Origin: Holophagales bacterium
GTDB taxonomy: Bacteria; Acidobacteriota; Thermoanaerobaculia; UBA5066
Assembly: GCA_016714815.1 (NCBI GenBank)
Contig: JADKBZ010000014.1
Coordinates: 62,001-126,000, forward strand
DNA length: 64,000 nucleotides
Direction of reading: 5' to 3'
Shown here: in pieces, positions 10,115 through 19,327 of the stretch
Numbering within the stretch: the stretch's first letter is position 1
How the letters are laid out: every line of letters starts with the position of its first letter
Notes under the pieces: generated by a model
The model's database searches: none
The model's input: only the letters and a program-made list of their open reading frames with translations
What the model was told of the DNA's origin: nothing
Made by a program: the position numbers and the translations under genes

Positions 10115-10871
10115 GGAGGATCTTCAGCCCGCGAAGTGTGAGGTCGGAGTCGACGAGGGCCAGGTCGGGAGACGCCGCCGAGAAGAGGGGGGCGAGCCCG
10201 CCCGTGACGACGACCTTCATCTTCGGCTCGCCGAGCTCGGCGCGAATGCGGGAGACGAGCCCTTCCGCCTGCGCCAGGACGCCCCAGAAAAGGCCCGACT
10301 GGATGCTCTGGGCGGTGTTCTTCCCCACCACCCTCTCGGGCCGGTGGAGGTCGACGCGGGAGAGCCGCGCGGCGCGGGAAAAGAGGGCGTCGGCGCTGAT
10401 GCCGGGTCCGGGGCAGATGACGCCGCCGAGATAGTCGCCCGCGGCGGTGACGACGTCGAACGTCGTGGCGGTGCCGAAGTCGACGACGATGCACGGAGCG
10501 CCGTACGCGGCGACGGCGGCCACGGCGTTCACGATCCGGTCGGCGCCGACTTCCGAAGGGTGGTCGTAGAGGATCTTCATTCCCGTCTTCACGCCGGGAG
10601 CCACGAAGAGCGGGTCGATGCCGAAGGCGTCGCGACAGGCGGTCCGGATCGGGAAGTCCTGGGACGGGACGACGGAGGAGACGATGACGTCGTCGATCTC
10701 CTCGACCTTCCTCCCCTTTCCCTCGATGACGGCCCGCAGGAAGAGGGAGTGCTCGTCGGACGTCCGTTCGCGGACGGTCGTCAGTCGCGCGGTCGCGACG
10801 AGACCATCGCCCTGGAAGAAGCCGATGACGGTGTTCGTGTTCCCGACGTCGAGAGCGAGAAGAAGGCCCAT
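10074..10871 (-). CDS. coaX: Type III pantothenate kinase
   Basis: First step of coenzyme A synthesis: ATP-dependent phosphorylation of pantothenate, the ASKHA-fold feedback-resistant type. The 265 residues show the phosphate-binding DVGNTNT at the start, the GADRIVNAVAA motif, and VDFGTATTFDVV, which contains the conserved Asp. The C-terminus reads LTLRGLKILHDR, after which it overlaps the next gene by 41 bases. The ATG at 10871 is 7 bases after the birA stop; the birA-coaX pairing is common because both are cofactor genes. Confidence 0.94.
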   Translation of the reverse strand: MGLLLALDVGNTNTVIGFFQGDGLVATARLTTVRERTSDEHSLFLRAVIEGKGRKVEEIDDVIVSSVVPSQDFPIRTACRDAFGIDPLFVAPGVKTGMKILYDHPSEVGADRIVNAVAAVAAYGAPCIVVDFGTATTFDVVTAAGDYLGGVICPGPGISADALFSRAARLSRVDLHRPERVVGKNTAQSIQSGLFWGVLAQAEGLVSRIRAELGEPKMKVVVTGGLAPLFSAASPDLALVDSDLTLRGLKILHDRNADGRPPRRA

Positions 10872-10878
10872 CCGCGCC

Positions 10879-11669
10879 TCAGAACGACGTCACGTCGCCG
10901 GAGATCAGCTCGGAGACGCCCGCCGCGGTCTCCAGCCGGAAGGCCGTCCTTCGAGGCCCGCGTAGCGGCCGCTGACGACACGATCGCCGTCGCGCACCTC
11001 GAGCAGGTCCCCGGGCCGATGAACCGTGACGCCGGCGAAGGACGACGGCAGGTCGAAGGGCTCCTCGCCGAGAAAGGCGTCGAACGCCGAGAGGACGGCC
11101 AGGAGCGGCGCGTCCGCTTCGAGGGCCGCCGGGACGGCCCCCTCGAGCTCGAGGGAGGTCGCGCCGGGAAGGTCCAGCGCGTCGAGGTCGGCCCGCGACG
11201 CCGCGACGTTCAGTCCGATGCCGATGACGACGTTTCCGGCGCCCTCCGGCAGCGACCGCCCTTCCACGAGAATCCCCGCGACCTTCCGGCCCCCCGCGAG
11301 GAGATCGTTCGGCCACTTCAGCCGAAGTTCGATACCGAACGCGCGCGAGAGCGAGCGCGCGAGCGAGATCCCGGTGGCCACCGGGACGTGGATCCTCTCC
11401 GGTCCTTCGGGCCACGGCGTCACGAGCGACACGGCGACGGCCCCCGGACCCGCCGCGGCCCAGGACCGCCCGGACCGCCCTTTTCCCGCGGTCTGCCGGC
11501 CGGCCACGATGCAGGTCGGAAGGATGTCCGTCTCCTCGGCCACCATCCGCTCCACGAGGGCGCGCCCGACGTCGTTCGTCGAAGGCACCTCGCCGAGGTA
11601 CAGGACGTTCGCGATGCGCTGGAAGCGCTCGCCGCCGAGCGGCGCGAGGGGACCGAGGGGGCTTTTCAC
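10879..11669 (-). CDS. birA: Biotin-[acetyl-CoA-carboxylase] ligase (frameshifted at 3' end)
   Basis: Activates biotin with ATP and attaches it to the carrier-domain Lys; the likely client here is the biotin carrier encoded at 17475-17861. The catalytic domain reads GRQTAGKGRSGRSW, the biotinyl-AMP loop, and LKWPNDLLAGGRKVAGIL. There is no N-terminal helix-turn-helix, so it is a group I, non-repressor ligase. The SH3-like C-terminal end (FRLETAAGVSELISGDVTSF) is in a different frame; one base seems missing at about 10945-10960. The restored length is about 263. The GTG at 11669 overlaps the valS stop as GTGA. Confidence 0.88.
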
Positions 11670-14344
11670 GGGACGGGCTCCTCCCCGAGATTCGTCACCA
11701 GCTTGACCCGCCGGGCGGTCAGCTCCTCGAGCTGGCGGCGGACCTTCTCGACGATCGCCTGGGGCGCCCGCGCGAGGAACGACTCGTCGGCGAGCTTGCG
11801 GCGGATCCCCTCGGCCTCCTTGTCGGCGGTGGCGATCTCCTTGCGGATCTTCGCCTCGTCGTCCGCCGACAGCTCTCTCTTCGGGAGCGAGACCACGAGA
11901 CCCGCAACGCCGACCTGGTCGTGGAAGGCGCCCGGCAGATCGACCTTCGGCGCCACGACGAGGCTCGAGAGGCGGGCCATGTGGACGAGGAGCGGCGCGT
12001 GGGCGCGGAGCGCCTCGGCGACGGGGCCCTCGGGCACCTCGAGCCCCGCGGCGAGCTCCTCGGTCTGGGCCATGCCGCGCTCGGCGCGCAGGTTCCTGAT
12101 GCGCGTCGCCGTCTCGCGGAGCGTCTCGACGACCTCCACGGCAAAGGGGTCGCTCCAGTCGTCGCGCTTCGCCGGGTACGGCAGGACCGGCAGCTTCGCG
12201 CCGTCGCCGTTCAACGTCTCGCGGATCTCGCAGGAGATGAATGGCATGAACGGGTGAAGGAGCGCCAGCGAGTCGAGGAGGACGTGCCGGAGGACCGAGC
12301 GCGTCTTCGCCTTCTCGGCCTCGGGGACGTCCGGGTCGCGCAGGATCTGCTTGACCATCTCGACGTAGCCGTCGCAGAACTCGGTCCAGAAGAAGGCGTA
12401 GAGGGCGTTGGCCGCCTCGTCGAAGCGGAAGATCCCGAGCGATTCGTTCACCTTCGCCGCGGTCGTGGAGAGGCGGTCGAGGATCCATCGGTCGACGCGT
12501 CCGAGGCAGTCGTAGGCGGGAACGTCGCCGACGGCTTCTTCGCCGAGCATTCCCATCGCGAAGCGGGCGGCGTTCCAGACCTTCGTCGCGAAAGCGCGCG
12601 AGGCCGCCACGCGCGTCGTTCCGAACGGCAGGTCGCGCCCCGTGCCGGAGAGGACGGCGAGGGCGAACCGGACGGCGTCGGCGCCGTATTCGTCACACAT
12701 GACGAGCGGGTCGATGACGTTCCCCTTCGTCTTCGACATCTTCTGTCCGCGCTCGTCCCGGACGAGGCCGTGGAGGAAGACCTCGCGGAAGGGGACGCGC
12801 CCGTCGAACCAGACGCCCGCCATGATCATCCTCGCGACCCAGAAGAAGAGGATGTCGAAGCCCGTGACCATGACGTCGGTCGGGTAGAAGCGTGAAAGGT
12901 CCTTCGTCTTCTCGGGCCAGCCGAGAACCGAGAGCGGCATGAGCCACGACGAGAACCAGGTGTCGAAGACGTCGGGGTCGCGCGTCAGCGCCGCGCTCCC
13001 GCACACGCCGCACGCGGCCGGGTCCGCCTCGTCGCCCGGCTTCGGCACCGTGACGTGCCCTTCGGGGCAGTACCAGGCCGGGATCTCGTGCCCCCACCAG
13101 AGCTGGCGGGAGACGCACCAGTCGCGGATGTTCTTCATCCACTCGTCGTAGGTCTTCTTCCAGAGCTCGGGGGTGAAGGTGACCTCGCGCGCCTCGGTGG
13201 CGGCGACCGCCTTGTCGGCCAGCGGCCGGATCTTCACGAACCACTGGAGCGAGACGAGCGGCTCGAGGACCGTGTCGCACCGCTGGCAGCGCCCGACGGC
13301 GGAGGTGTGCGGCTTGTCGTCGCGCCTGAGGCCCAGCTCGCGAAGGTCCACGAGGACCTTCTTGCGGGCCGCGGCCCTCTCGAGACCGGCGTACGCAGGA
13401 CCGGCCTCGGCGGTCATCTTCCCGTCGAATCCGATGACGGCGATCTGGGCGAGGCCGTGCCGCCGCCCCGCCTCGAAGTCGTTCGGGTCGTGCGCCGGCG
13501 TGATCTTCACGACCCCCGTTCCGAACGTCTGGTCGACCATCTCGTCCGCGACGACGGGAATCAGACGGTCCGTCAGGGGAAGGCGGACCTTCCTCCCGAC
13601 GAGGGCCGTGTAGCGCTCGTCCTCCGGGTGGACCGCGACCGCGGTGTCGCCGAGGATCGTCTCGGGGCGCGTCGTGGCGACGACGAGATCTCCGCTTCCG
13701 TCCTCGAGCGGGTAGGCCACCGACCAGAGGTGGCCGGAGCTCTCGACGTGGTTCACCTCGAGGTCGGAGAGAACGGTGGCGCAGCGCGTGCACCAGTTCA
13801 CCATCCGGCTGTCGCGATAGGCGAGCCCCTGGTGGTAGAGCTCGCTGAAGGCGTGGCGGACCGCCTTCGAGCGCGGCGCGTCGAGTGTGTAGTACTCGCG
13901 GGAGTAGTCGCAGGAGCAGCCGAGCCGCCGGATCTGGTTCAGGATGTCGCCCCGCCGTGCGTCGGCCCACTGGCGGCAGATCTCCAGGAACGGCTCGCGT
14001 CCCACGTCGTGACGGTTCTGCCCCGTCCGCTCCGTGAGGTCGCGCTCGACGACCATCTGCGTCGCGATGCCGGCGTGGTCGACTCCGGGGACCCAGAGGA
14101 CCGCGTGGCCCTGCATCCGCTTCCAGCGCGCGAGCACGTCCTCGAGCGTCCGCCCGAGGGCGTGCCCGACGTGCAGACGCCCCGTGACGTTCGGCGGCGG
14201 AATGACGAGCGTGTACGGCGTGGCGTCCTCGGACGCCACTTCCGGACGGAACTGGCCCGACTCCTCCTGGAGCCGGTACCAGGTCATTTCGAAGGACTGC
14301 GGGTCGAAGCGCTTGTCGAGCTCGGGGCGGGGCGCGGAAGACAT
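11666..14344 (-). CDS. valS: Valyl-tRNA synthetase
   Basis: Class I aminoacyl-tRNA synthetase charging tRNA-Val. The 892 residues have the HIGH-type motif PPPNVTGRLHVGHALG near residue 50, the editing (CP1) domain with TTRPETILGDTAVAVHPED, and KMSKTKGNVIDP as the KMSKS loop. A paired-Cys segment lies in the connective region. The C-terminal end is a coiled coil (about residues 820-890) typical of ValRS. The ATG at 14344 is the first gene of a long co-directional block ending at pgsA. Upstream, TAGACT lies 12 bases before the start and there is no ribosome site. Confidence 0.97.
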   Translation of the reverse strand: MSSAPRPELDKRFDPQSFEMTWYRLQEESGQFRPEVASEDATPYTLVIPPPNVTGRLHVGHALGRTLEDVLARWKRMQGHAVLWVPGVDHAGIATQMVVERDLTERTGQNRHDVGREPFLEICRQWADARRGDILNQIRRLGCSCDYSREYYTLDAPRSKAVRHAFSELYHQGLAYRDSRMVNWCTRCATVLSDLEVNHVESSGHLWSVAYPLEDGSGDLVVATTRPETILGDTAVAVHPEDERYTALVGRKVRLPLTDRLIPVVADEMVDQTFGTGVVKITPAHDPNDFEAGRRHGLAQIAVIGFDGKMTAEAGPAYAGLERAAARKKVLVDLRELGLRRDDKPHTSAVGRCQRCDTVLEPLVSLQWFVKIRPLADKAVAATEAREVTFTPELWKKTYDEWMKNIRDWCVSRQLWWGHEIPAWYCPEGHVTVPKPGDEADPAACGVCGSAALTRDPDVFDTWFSSWLMPLSVLGWPEKTKDLSRFYPTDVMVTGFDILFFWVARMIMAGVWFDGRVPFREVFLHGLVRDERGQKMSKTKGNVIDPLVMCDEYGADAVRFALAVLSGTGRDLPFGTTRVAASRAFATKVWNAARFAMGMLGEEAVGDVPAYDCLGRVDRWILDRLSTTAAKVNESLGIFRFDEAANALYAFFWTEFCDGYVEMVKQILRDPDVPEAEKAKTRSVLRHVLLDSLALLHPFMPFISCEIRETLNGDGAKLPVLPYPAKRDDWSDPFAVEVVETLRETATRIRNLRAERGMAQTEELAAGLEVPEGPVAEALRAHAPLLVHMARLSSLVVAPKVDLPGAFHDQVGVAGLVVSLPKRELSADDEAKIRKEIATADKEAEGIRRKLADESFLARAPQAIVEKVRRQLEELTARRVKLVTNLGEEPVP

Positions 14345-14392
14345 AAGTCCGCCGAGTCTAAACGAGGCTTCGCGGCGGAACGACCCTAGTCT

Positions 14393-16471
14393 TCAGCCGG
14401 CCCGCTCGACCTCGGCGATCCGCTCGCGGACGAGGCGCTCGGCGTACTCCGGCACGACCTCCCAGGCGATGTCCCGGACGACCTTTTCGGAGAGGAGCTC
14501 GACGACCCGGCGTGCGATCCGGTCGACGTCGGCGTCGGAGAGCGCGGACGTCGCCGAGGCCGGGAGCGGCGCCGTCGTGACGGCGGACGCGGCAGGCTCG
14601 AAGGTTCTCTCGTACGGGGATGGCACCAGGTCGGCGGAGGGTGCGGCGGCGGAGGACGAGGGAATCAGCGCCGACAGATCCTCGATCCGGGCGGCGGCCG
14701 CCATCGCCTCCAGCTCGGACGACGACGGATCCTCCATCGCGGGCTGCGGGAGCTCCTCGGGGGAAGAGCCGTGCATGTCGATGCCGGCCGGTGTCTCTTC
14801 GCCGATGAGAGCAGCGTGCCGCTCCCAGATCTCCGGGCGGCGCGTCACCCGTCCGGACGCCTCGAACGCCTCGAGGTCTTCCTCGATGTCGCGGGTGATG
14901 GGCTCCGTTCCCTCGACTTCGTAGAGCCCTCCCGTCAGCTCGGGAGGAGGAGGCGGGATCTCGACCGCGGGGCCTTCGTCCCACGGAGCGGCTTCGGATT
15001 CCGCCCCGGGAACGGGCTGGTCCATCTCCGGGAAGGGCTCGACGGAAACGTCCACTTCCTCGACGACGACGGCCTCGACGGCCAGGACCGGCTCGACGAC
15101 CGTCGGGACCGGCTCGGTGATCGGGAATCCCGATGCGGGCTCCTCGGCCACAGGAAGCTCCGAAACCTCCGGAACCTCTGGAATCTCTGCCGGTTCGGCT
15201 GGCGGCGCCACGTCGTAGAGCGCGACCTCGACCTCTTCCGGAACGGGCGCGGGCTCCGGGAAGCTCTCGAACCGCTGCTCCTGCTCTGCCGCGGGCGGAA
15301 GCGGCTCGGGGCTCTCCATCTCCACGAGGAAGGGCTCGGCCGTCGGATCGAGGGAGGGCTCAAAGGGGGCCGCCGTTTCGGCGTACGGCTCGGGCTCGGG
15401 TTCGTAGAAAGCCGGAGGCGGCGGGGGGACCGGGGGAACGAAGGGGACCGGCTCGGGCTCGTAGAACGCGGGAGGAGGCGGCGGAGGAGGCGCCACGAAC
15501 AGCGGCTCCGGCTCGAACGGCGCGGGCGGAGGCGGAGGCTCCACCTCCAGGACCGGCTCCACGTCGAAGGGAGCGGGCGACGGTTCGACGGAGGCGACCT
15601 CCGGCTCGAAGAAGGCCGGCGCGGGAGGCGGAGTGGGCCAGCTCTCTGTCGGCCTGTAGAAGGGCGACGGCGGAGGAGGAGCGAGCGAGATCGGTTCCGG
15701 CTCGTAGAACGCGGGAGGGGGAGGAGGGGGCGGCGGGACGGCCACGGCCGGGGCCGCGGCTGCGAACTCGTCGGCCGACGGAATCTTCATCGCCATCGTC
15801 CTGAAGTTCGATTCGTCGACCACCATCGGGAGCGGCTCGGGCTCCTCTGGCTCCGCTGGCTCCTTTGCCTCCTCTGGCTCCTCTGCGGCAAATGGCGGCG
15901 GGAACGCATCGGACAGGGCGAGAGCCGGCAGCGCCTGGGTCGCCCCCATGTCCTCGGTGGGCGGCACCGGCGGCGGGAATCCCTCTTCCATCTCCTCGAC
16001 GGAAAGGATCATCGTCGGCGGCGGCTCGGGTGCGGGCGGAGGGGCGGTAGGAGCCAGGGCGGCAGCGGCCGCGGCGGCCTCCGCGTCCTCGCGCGCGGCG
16101 CGGGCCCGGGTGACGAGGTCGCGGACGAGCCCCTGGAGGGCGTGGGAGTCGAACGGCTTGGTGACGATGGCGTCGCTGCCGACCCGCTCGGCGCGGGCGC
16201 GGTCGAACGGCTCGAACGTCCCCGTGAGGAGGACGACGGGAGTGAACAGCCCTCCGGGACGCTGCTTCACCACTTCGCACACGTCGTAGCCCGTCAGGCC
16301 CGGCATCACGACGTCCGCCAGGACGATGTCGGGCTGGAAGTCGTCGAGGGCCTGCACGGCCCGGTCGCCGCTCCCGACGGCCATGAGGCGTGTCTCTGCG
16401 TCCGAGAAGGTCAGCTCGACGACCTTCTGGATGGTGAGGCTGTCGTCCGCGAGAAGGATCTTGATCGCCAT
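14393..16471 (-). CDS. Response regulator with long Pro/Glu-rich linker and conserved C-terminal helix
   Basis: 692 residues. Residues 1-125 are a receiver domain with the acidic pair (LLADDS), the phosphoacceptor Asp (DIVLADVVMPG), the Thr (LLTGT) and the Lys (VTKPFD). Then comes about 430 residues of Pro/Glu/Ala-rich low-complexity sequence in which a motif close to AFYEPEP recurs at least five times. The last 50 residues form a helix reading VDRIARRVVELLSEKVVRDI then AWEVVPEYAERLVRERI. The ATG at 16471 has GAGGAG 6 bases upstream. There is no DNA-binding domain, so it probably acts by protein contacts. No kinase gene is adjacent; the nearest is the NtrY-like protein 19 kb away. Confidence 0.82.
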   Translation of the reverse strand: MAIKILLADDSLTIQKVVELTFSDAETRLMAVGSGDRAVQALDDFQPDIVLADVVMPGLTGYDVCEVVKQRPGGLFTPVVLLTGTFEPFDRARAERVGSDAIVTKPFDSHALQGLVRDLVTRARAAREDAEAAAAAAALAPTAPPPAPEPPPTMILSVEEMEEGFPPPVPPTEDMGATQALPALALSDAFPPPFAAEEPEEAKEPAEPEEPEPLPMVVDESNFRTMAMKIPSADEFAAAAPAVAVPPPPPPPPAFYEPEPISLAPPPPSPFYRPTESWPTPPPAPAFFEPEVASVEPSPAPFDVEPVLEVEPPPPPAPFEPEPLFVAPPPPPPPAFYEPEPVPFVPPVPPPPPAFYEPEPEPYAETAAPFEPSLDPTAEPFLVEMESPEPLPPAAEQEQRFESFPEPAPVPEEVEVALYDVAPPAEPAEIPEVPEVSELPVAEEPASGFPITEPVPTVVEPVLAVEAVVVEEVDVSVEPFPEMDQPVPGAESEAAPWDEGPAVEIPPPPPELTGGLYEVEGTEPITRDIEEDLEAFEASGRVTRRPEIWERHAALIGEETPAGIDMHGSSPEELPQPAMEDPSSSELEAMAAAARIEDLSALIPSSSAAAPSADLVPSPYERTFEPAASAVTTAPLPASATSALSDADVDRIARRVVELLSEKVVRDIAWEVVPEYAERLVRERIAEVERAG

Positions 16472-16563
16472 TTCGACTCCTCGAACGGCCGTTCGACGAA
16501 ACAGGTATACGTGATGGAAAGTCTACGTCCCAGAACGGGATGGGTCAACGCGGCAGCGCCGGA

Positions 16564-17478
16564 TCAACCTCTCTCGGCCGCACCGCGCAGAGCCGTGAAG
16601 ACCCGCGAGGCCGGAGGCCGTCCGGTCTTCTCTGCGAGGGCCCGGGAGGCCTGGGCGACCCTGGGCAGGTCCGCCCCCGTCTCGTAGCCCATCCCGTGGA
16701 GCAGGTAGAGGAGATCCTCGGTCGCGAGGTTCCCCGCCGCTCCGGGAGCATACGGGCAGCCTCCGAGCCCGCCGGCGGAGGAGTCGAAGACCCGAACGCC
16801 CTCGCGGAGCCCCTCGACGACGTTCGCCAGGGCCGTACCCCGAGTGTCGTGCATGTGAAGGGCGATCCGGTCCGCAGGGACGCCCGCCTCCCGCAGTCGC
16901 CCGACGACGTCGGCGACCTGGGTCGGAACGGCGACGCCGATGGTGTCGCCGAGGGAAACCTCCTCGCAGCCGGCCGCAAGGAGCCGCAGGGCGACGGCCA
17001 CGGCCTTCGAGGGGTCGACGCGCCCTTCGTACGGGCAGCCGAAGACCGTGGAGACGTAGCCCCGGACCCGGATTCCCTCGGCTTTCGCCCGGACGAAGAC
17101 CGGCGCGAACCGGGCGAACGATTCTTCGACGGTCGCGTTCGTGTTCCTCACGTTGAAGGTGTCCGTCGCGGCCGTGAACAGGGAGATGTCGCGTGCCCCG
17201 GCCGCCATCGCGCGGGCCATCCCCTTCTCGTTCGGGACGAGAACCGGGTACCGCACGCCCGGTCTCTTCGCCACGCGGGAGAAGACCTCGGCGGAATCGG
17301 CCAGCTGCGGAATCGCCCGTGGCGAGACGAAGGCGGTCGTCTCCACGACGGGCAGGCCCGCGTCCGCGAGCGCCTCGACGAAGGCGATCTTCACTCCGGT
17401 CGGAACGAATCCCCGCTCGTTCTGGAGGCCATCGCGCGGCCCCACCTCGACGACCGTGACGCGCCCCGGCCCCGTCAC
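16564..17478 (-). CDS. mvaB: Hydroxymethylglutaryl-CoA lyase
   Basis: Cleaves HMG-CoA to acetoacetate and acetyl-CoA, the last step of leucine degradation. The 304-residue TIM barrel has the catalytic-Arg motif VGPRDGLQNE at the N-terminus, the metal-binding HMHDTRGTALAN, and the catalytic-Cys loop GGLGGCPYAPGAAGN. The GTG at 17478 overlaps the biotin-carrier stop as GTGA. It is the last gene of the leucine operon, and its position directly after methylcrotonyl-CoA carboxylase genes makes the lyase call firm over isopropylmalate-synthase relatives. Confidence 0.94.
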   Translation of the reverse strand: MTGPGRVTVVEVGPRDGLQNERGFVPTGVKIAFVEALADAGLPVVETTAFVSPRAIPQLADSAEVFSRVAKRPGVRYPVLVPNEKGMARAMAAGARDISLFTAATDTFNVRNTNATVEESFARFAPVFVRAKAEGIRVRGYVSTVFGCPYEGRVDPSKAVAVALRLLAAGCEEVSLGDTIGVAVPTQVADVVGRLREAGVPADRIALHMHDTRGTALANVVEGLREGVRVFDSSAGGLGGCPYAPGAAGNLATEDLLYLLHGMGYETGADLPRVAQASRALAEKTGRPPASRVFTALRGAAERG

Positions 17479-17861
17479 TCGATCTCCGCCAGCGGGTCGC
17501 CCATGTCGACCCTCTCTCCCACGGCGCGGAAGAGCTTCGCGAGACGTCCCGGTCGCGGGCTCCGGATCTCGTGCTCCATCTTCATGGCGGAAAGGACGAG
17601 AAGCGGCGTCCCCTTCTCGACCGCCTGCCCCTCCTCGGCGAGGACTCGGGCCACGACGCCGGGCATCGGGGCCCGCAGGTCGTGCTCCTCCTCCTCCCGC
17701 GCACCCGGCCTCTCCACGAGGCGGGCCAGGCGCCAGATCTCGCCCCGGTAGTGGACCCAGGTCGTCAGGCCGTCCCGGACGGCGCGGGCGCCGCGGGGAA
17801 TCTCTCCCCGGTCCGCCGTGGTTTCGTGAACGGTTCCGGTCGCGAGGTTCTTCAGTTTCAT
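17475..17861 (-). CDS. Biotin carboxyl carrier protein of the acyl-CoA carboxylase
   Basis: 128-residue separate biotin carrier. A short N-terminal beta-rich part (YRGEIWRLARLV) precedes the biotinyl domain, with the biotin-accepting Lys at about residue 94 in SAMKMEHEI and the upstream APMPGVV turn. In most methylcrotonyl-CoA carboxylases this domain is fused to the biotin carboxylase; here it is a free protein whose ATG at 17861 overlaps the carboxylase stop as ATGA. The ligase needed is encoded at 10879. Confidence 0.93.
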   Translation of the reverse strand: MKLKNLATGTVHETTADRGEIPRGARAVRDGLTTWVHYRGEIWRLARLVERPGAREEEEHDLRAPMPGVVARVLAEEGQAVEKGTPLLVLSAMKMEHEIRSPRPGRLAKLFRAVGERVDMGDPLAEIE

Positions 17862-19327
17862 CCGAGCACCCGGAAGGTCCCGGCCGCGAAGGGATCCGGG
17901 AAGACGGCGTGCGCCGCCGCGACGCTCCGTCCGTCCCCGACGGCGAGGACTCCGGCGGCGGCGGCGAGGACCTCCGCCGGCGGCTCCGGCGAGGGCGGAA
18001 CCTCGAGGCGGGAGAGGAGCGAGGTGTCGAGGTCTCCCCTCACGAACTCGGGCGTCTCGAGGAGACGCTTCAGCCACGACACGTTCGTCGCCACCCCGAG
18101 GACGACCGTCCGGCCGAGGGCGTCGACGAGGCGGCGCCGGGCCTCCTCGCGCGTCCGGCCCCGCGCCACGACCTTCGCGAGCATCGGGTCGTAGTGGACG
18201 GAGACCTCGCTCCCCGACTCGATTCCCGAGTCGACCCTCACCCCGGGACCGCCCGGCTCCTCGTAGACGAGGACCGTCCCGATCTGGGGAAGGAAGCCGT
18301 TCTCGGGATCCTCCGCGTAGAGGCGCCCCTCGATGGCGTGGGCGGCGGGGGCCGTCGGCAGGTCCGAGGGGAGAGGCTCGCCCGCGGCGACGGTAAGCTG
18401 GAGCGCGACGAGGTCGAGCCCCCAGGCCTCTTCCGTCACCGGATGCTCGACCTGGAGGCGCGTGTTCATCTCGAGGAAGAAGAACGAGCCGTCGGTGTCG
18501 AGGAGGAACTCGACCGTGCCCGCGTTGACGTAGCCGACCTCCTTCGCCGCCGCCACGGCCGCCTCGCTCATCCGCGCGCGGAGCGAAGGCGTCACGACGG
18601 GCGAAGGGCTCTCCTCCACGACCTTCTGGTGGCGGCGCTGGAGCGAGCACTCCCGTTCGCCGAGCGCGACGACCCGCCCGTGCGTGTCGCCGAAGACCTG
18701 GATCTCGATGTGCCGCGGCCGTTCGAGGTAACGCTCGGCGTAGAGCGTCGGATCGCCGAAGGCGGCCTCCGCCTCGCGGCGGCACGACTCGATGGCCCCT
18801 GCGAGCTCCGATTCCGATCGGACGACGCGCATCCCCTTGCCACCGCCGCCGGCCGAGGCCTTGATCACGATCGGCATCCCGATGCCGGCGAGATGCTCCG
18901 GCGAGAGGTCGTGCGAGCCGGGGACCACCGGCACTCCCGCCGCCTTCATCCGCTCCCGCGAGGGGACCTTCAGCCCCATCGCCTCGATCGCCGCGGGAGG
19001 CGGGCCGATCCAGACGAGCCCGGCGTCCAGGACCGCCCGGGCGAACGCGGCGTTCTCCGAGAGGAATCCGAACCCGGGGTGAATGGCGTCGGCGCCGGTG
19101 GCGCGCGCGGCGTCGAGGATCTTCGCGGCGACGAGGTACGACTCCCGCGCCGACGCGGGGCCGAGGACGACGAGCTCGTCGGCGAGGCGGGCGTGGCGGG
19201 CGGAGACGTCGGCCTCCGAAGCGACGGCGACCGTCGCCAGCCCCGCCGTGCGGCAGGCCGTCAGGACGCGGACGGCGATCTCGCCCCGGTTGGCGACGAG
19301 GACCTTTCGGAACGGGCGGGCGTTCAA
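17858..19327 (-). CDS. Biotin carboxylase subunit of methylcrotonyl-CoA carboxylase
   Basis: ATP-dependent carboxylation of carrier-bound biotin. The 489 residues begin FRKVLVANRGEIAVRV, with the ATP-grasp Gly-rich loop KASAGGGGKGMRVV, the EMNTRLQVEHPVTE catalytic segment and the HIEIQVFGD motif. The length fits a biotin-carboxylase domain plus a partial linker, with the carrier domain split off. The start is inferred as TTG at 19327 because it forms a TTGA overlap with the hydratase stop and follows GGAG; it is not the commonest codon, so moderate caution applies. The substrate call rests on the carboxyltransferase partner. Confidence 0.92.
   Translation of the reverse strand: MNARPFRKVLVANRGEIAVRVLTACRTAGLATVAVASEADVSARHARLADELVVLGPASARESYLVAAKILDAARATGADAIHPGFGFLSENAAFARAVLDAGLVWIGPPPAAIEAMGLKVPSRERMKAAGVPVVPGSHDLSPEHLAGIGMPIVIKASAGGGGKGMRVVRSESELAGAIESCRREAEAAFGDPTLYAERYLERPRHIEIQVFGDTHGRVVALGERECSLQRRHQKVVEESPSPVVTPSLRARMSEAAVAAAKEVGYVNAGTVEFLLDTDGSFFFLEMNTRLQVEHPVTEEAWGLDLVALQLTVAAGEPLPSDLPTAPAAHAIEGRLYAEDPENGFLPQIGTVLVYEEPGGPGVRVDSGIESGSEVSVHYDPMLAKVVARGRTREEARRRLVDALGRTVVLGVATNVSWLKRLLETPEFVRGDLDTSLLSRLEVPPSPEPPAEVLAAAAGVLAVGDGRSVAAAHAVFPDPFAAGTFRVLG

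Noticed and set aside
15380..15760. Repeated DNA in the response-regulator linker as a possible CRISPR or satellite array
   Set aside because: Repeats are imperfect, in frame, and encode the Pro/Glu motif; spacing is not CRISPR-like.
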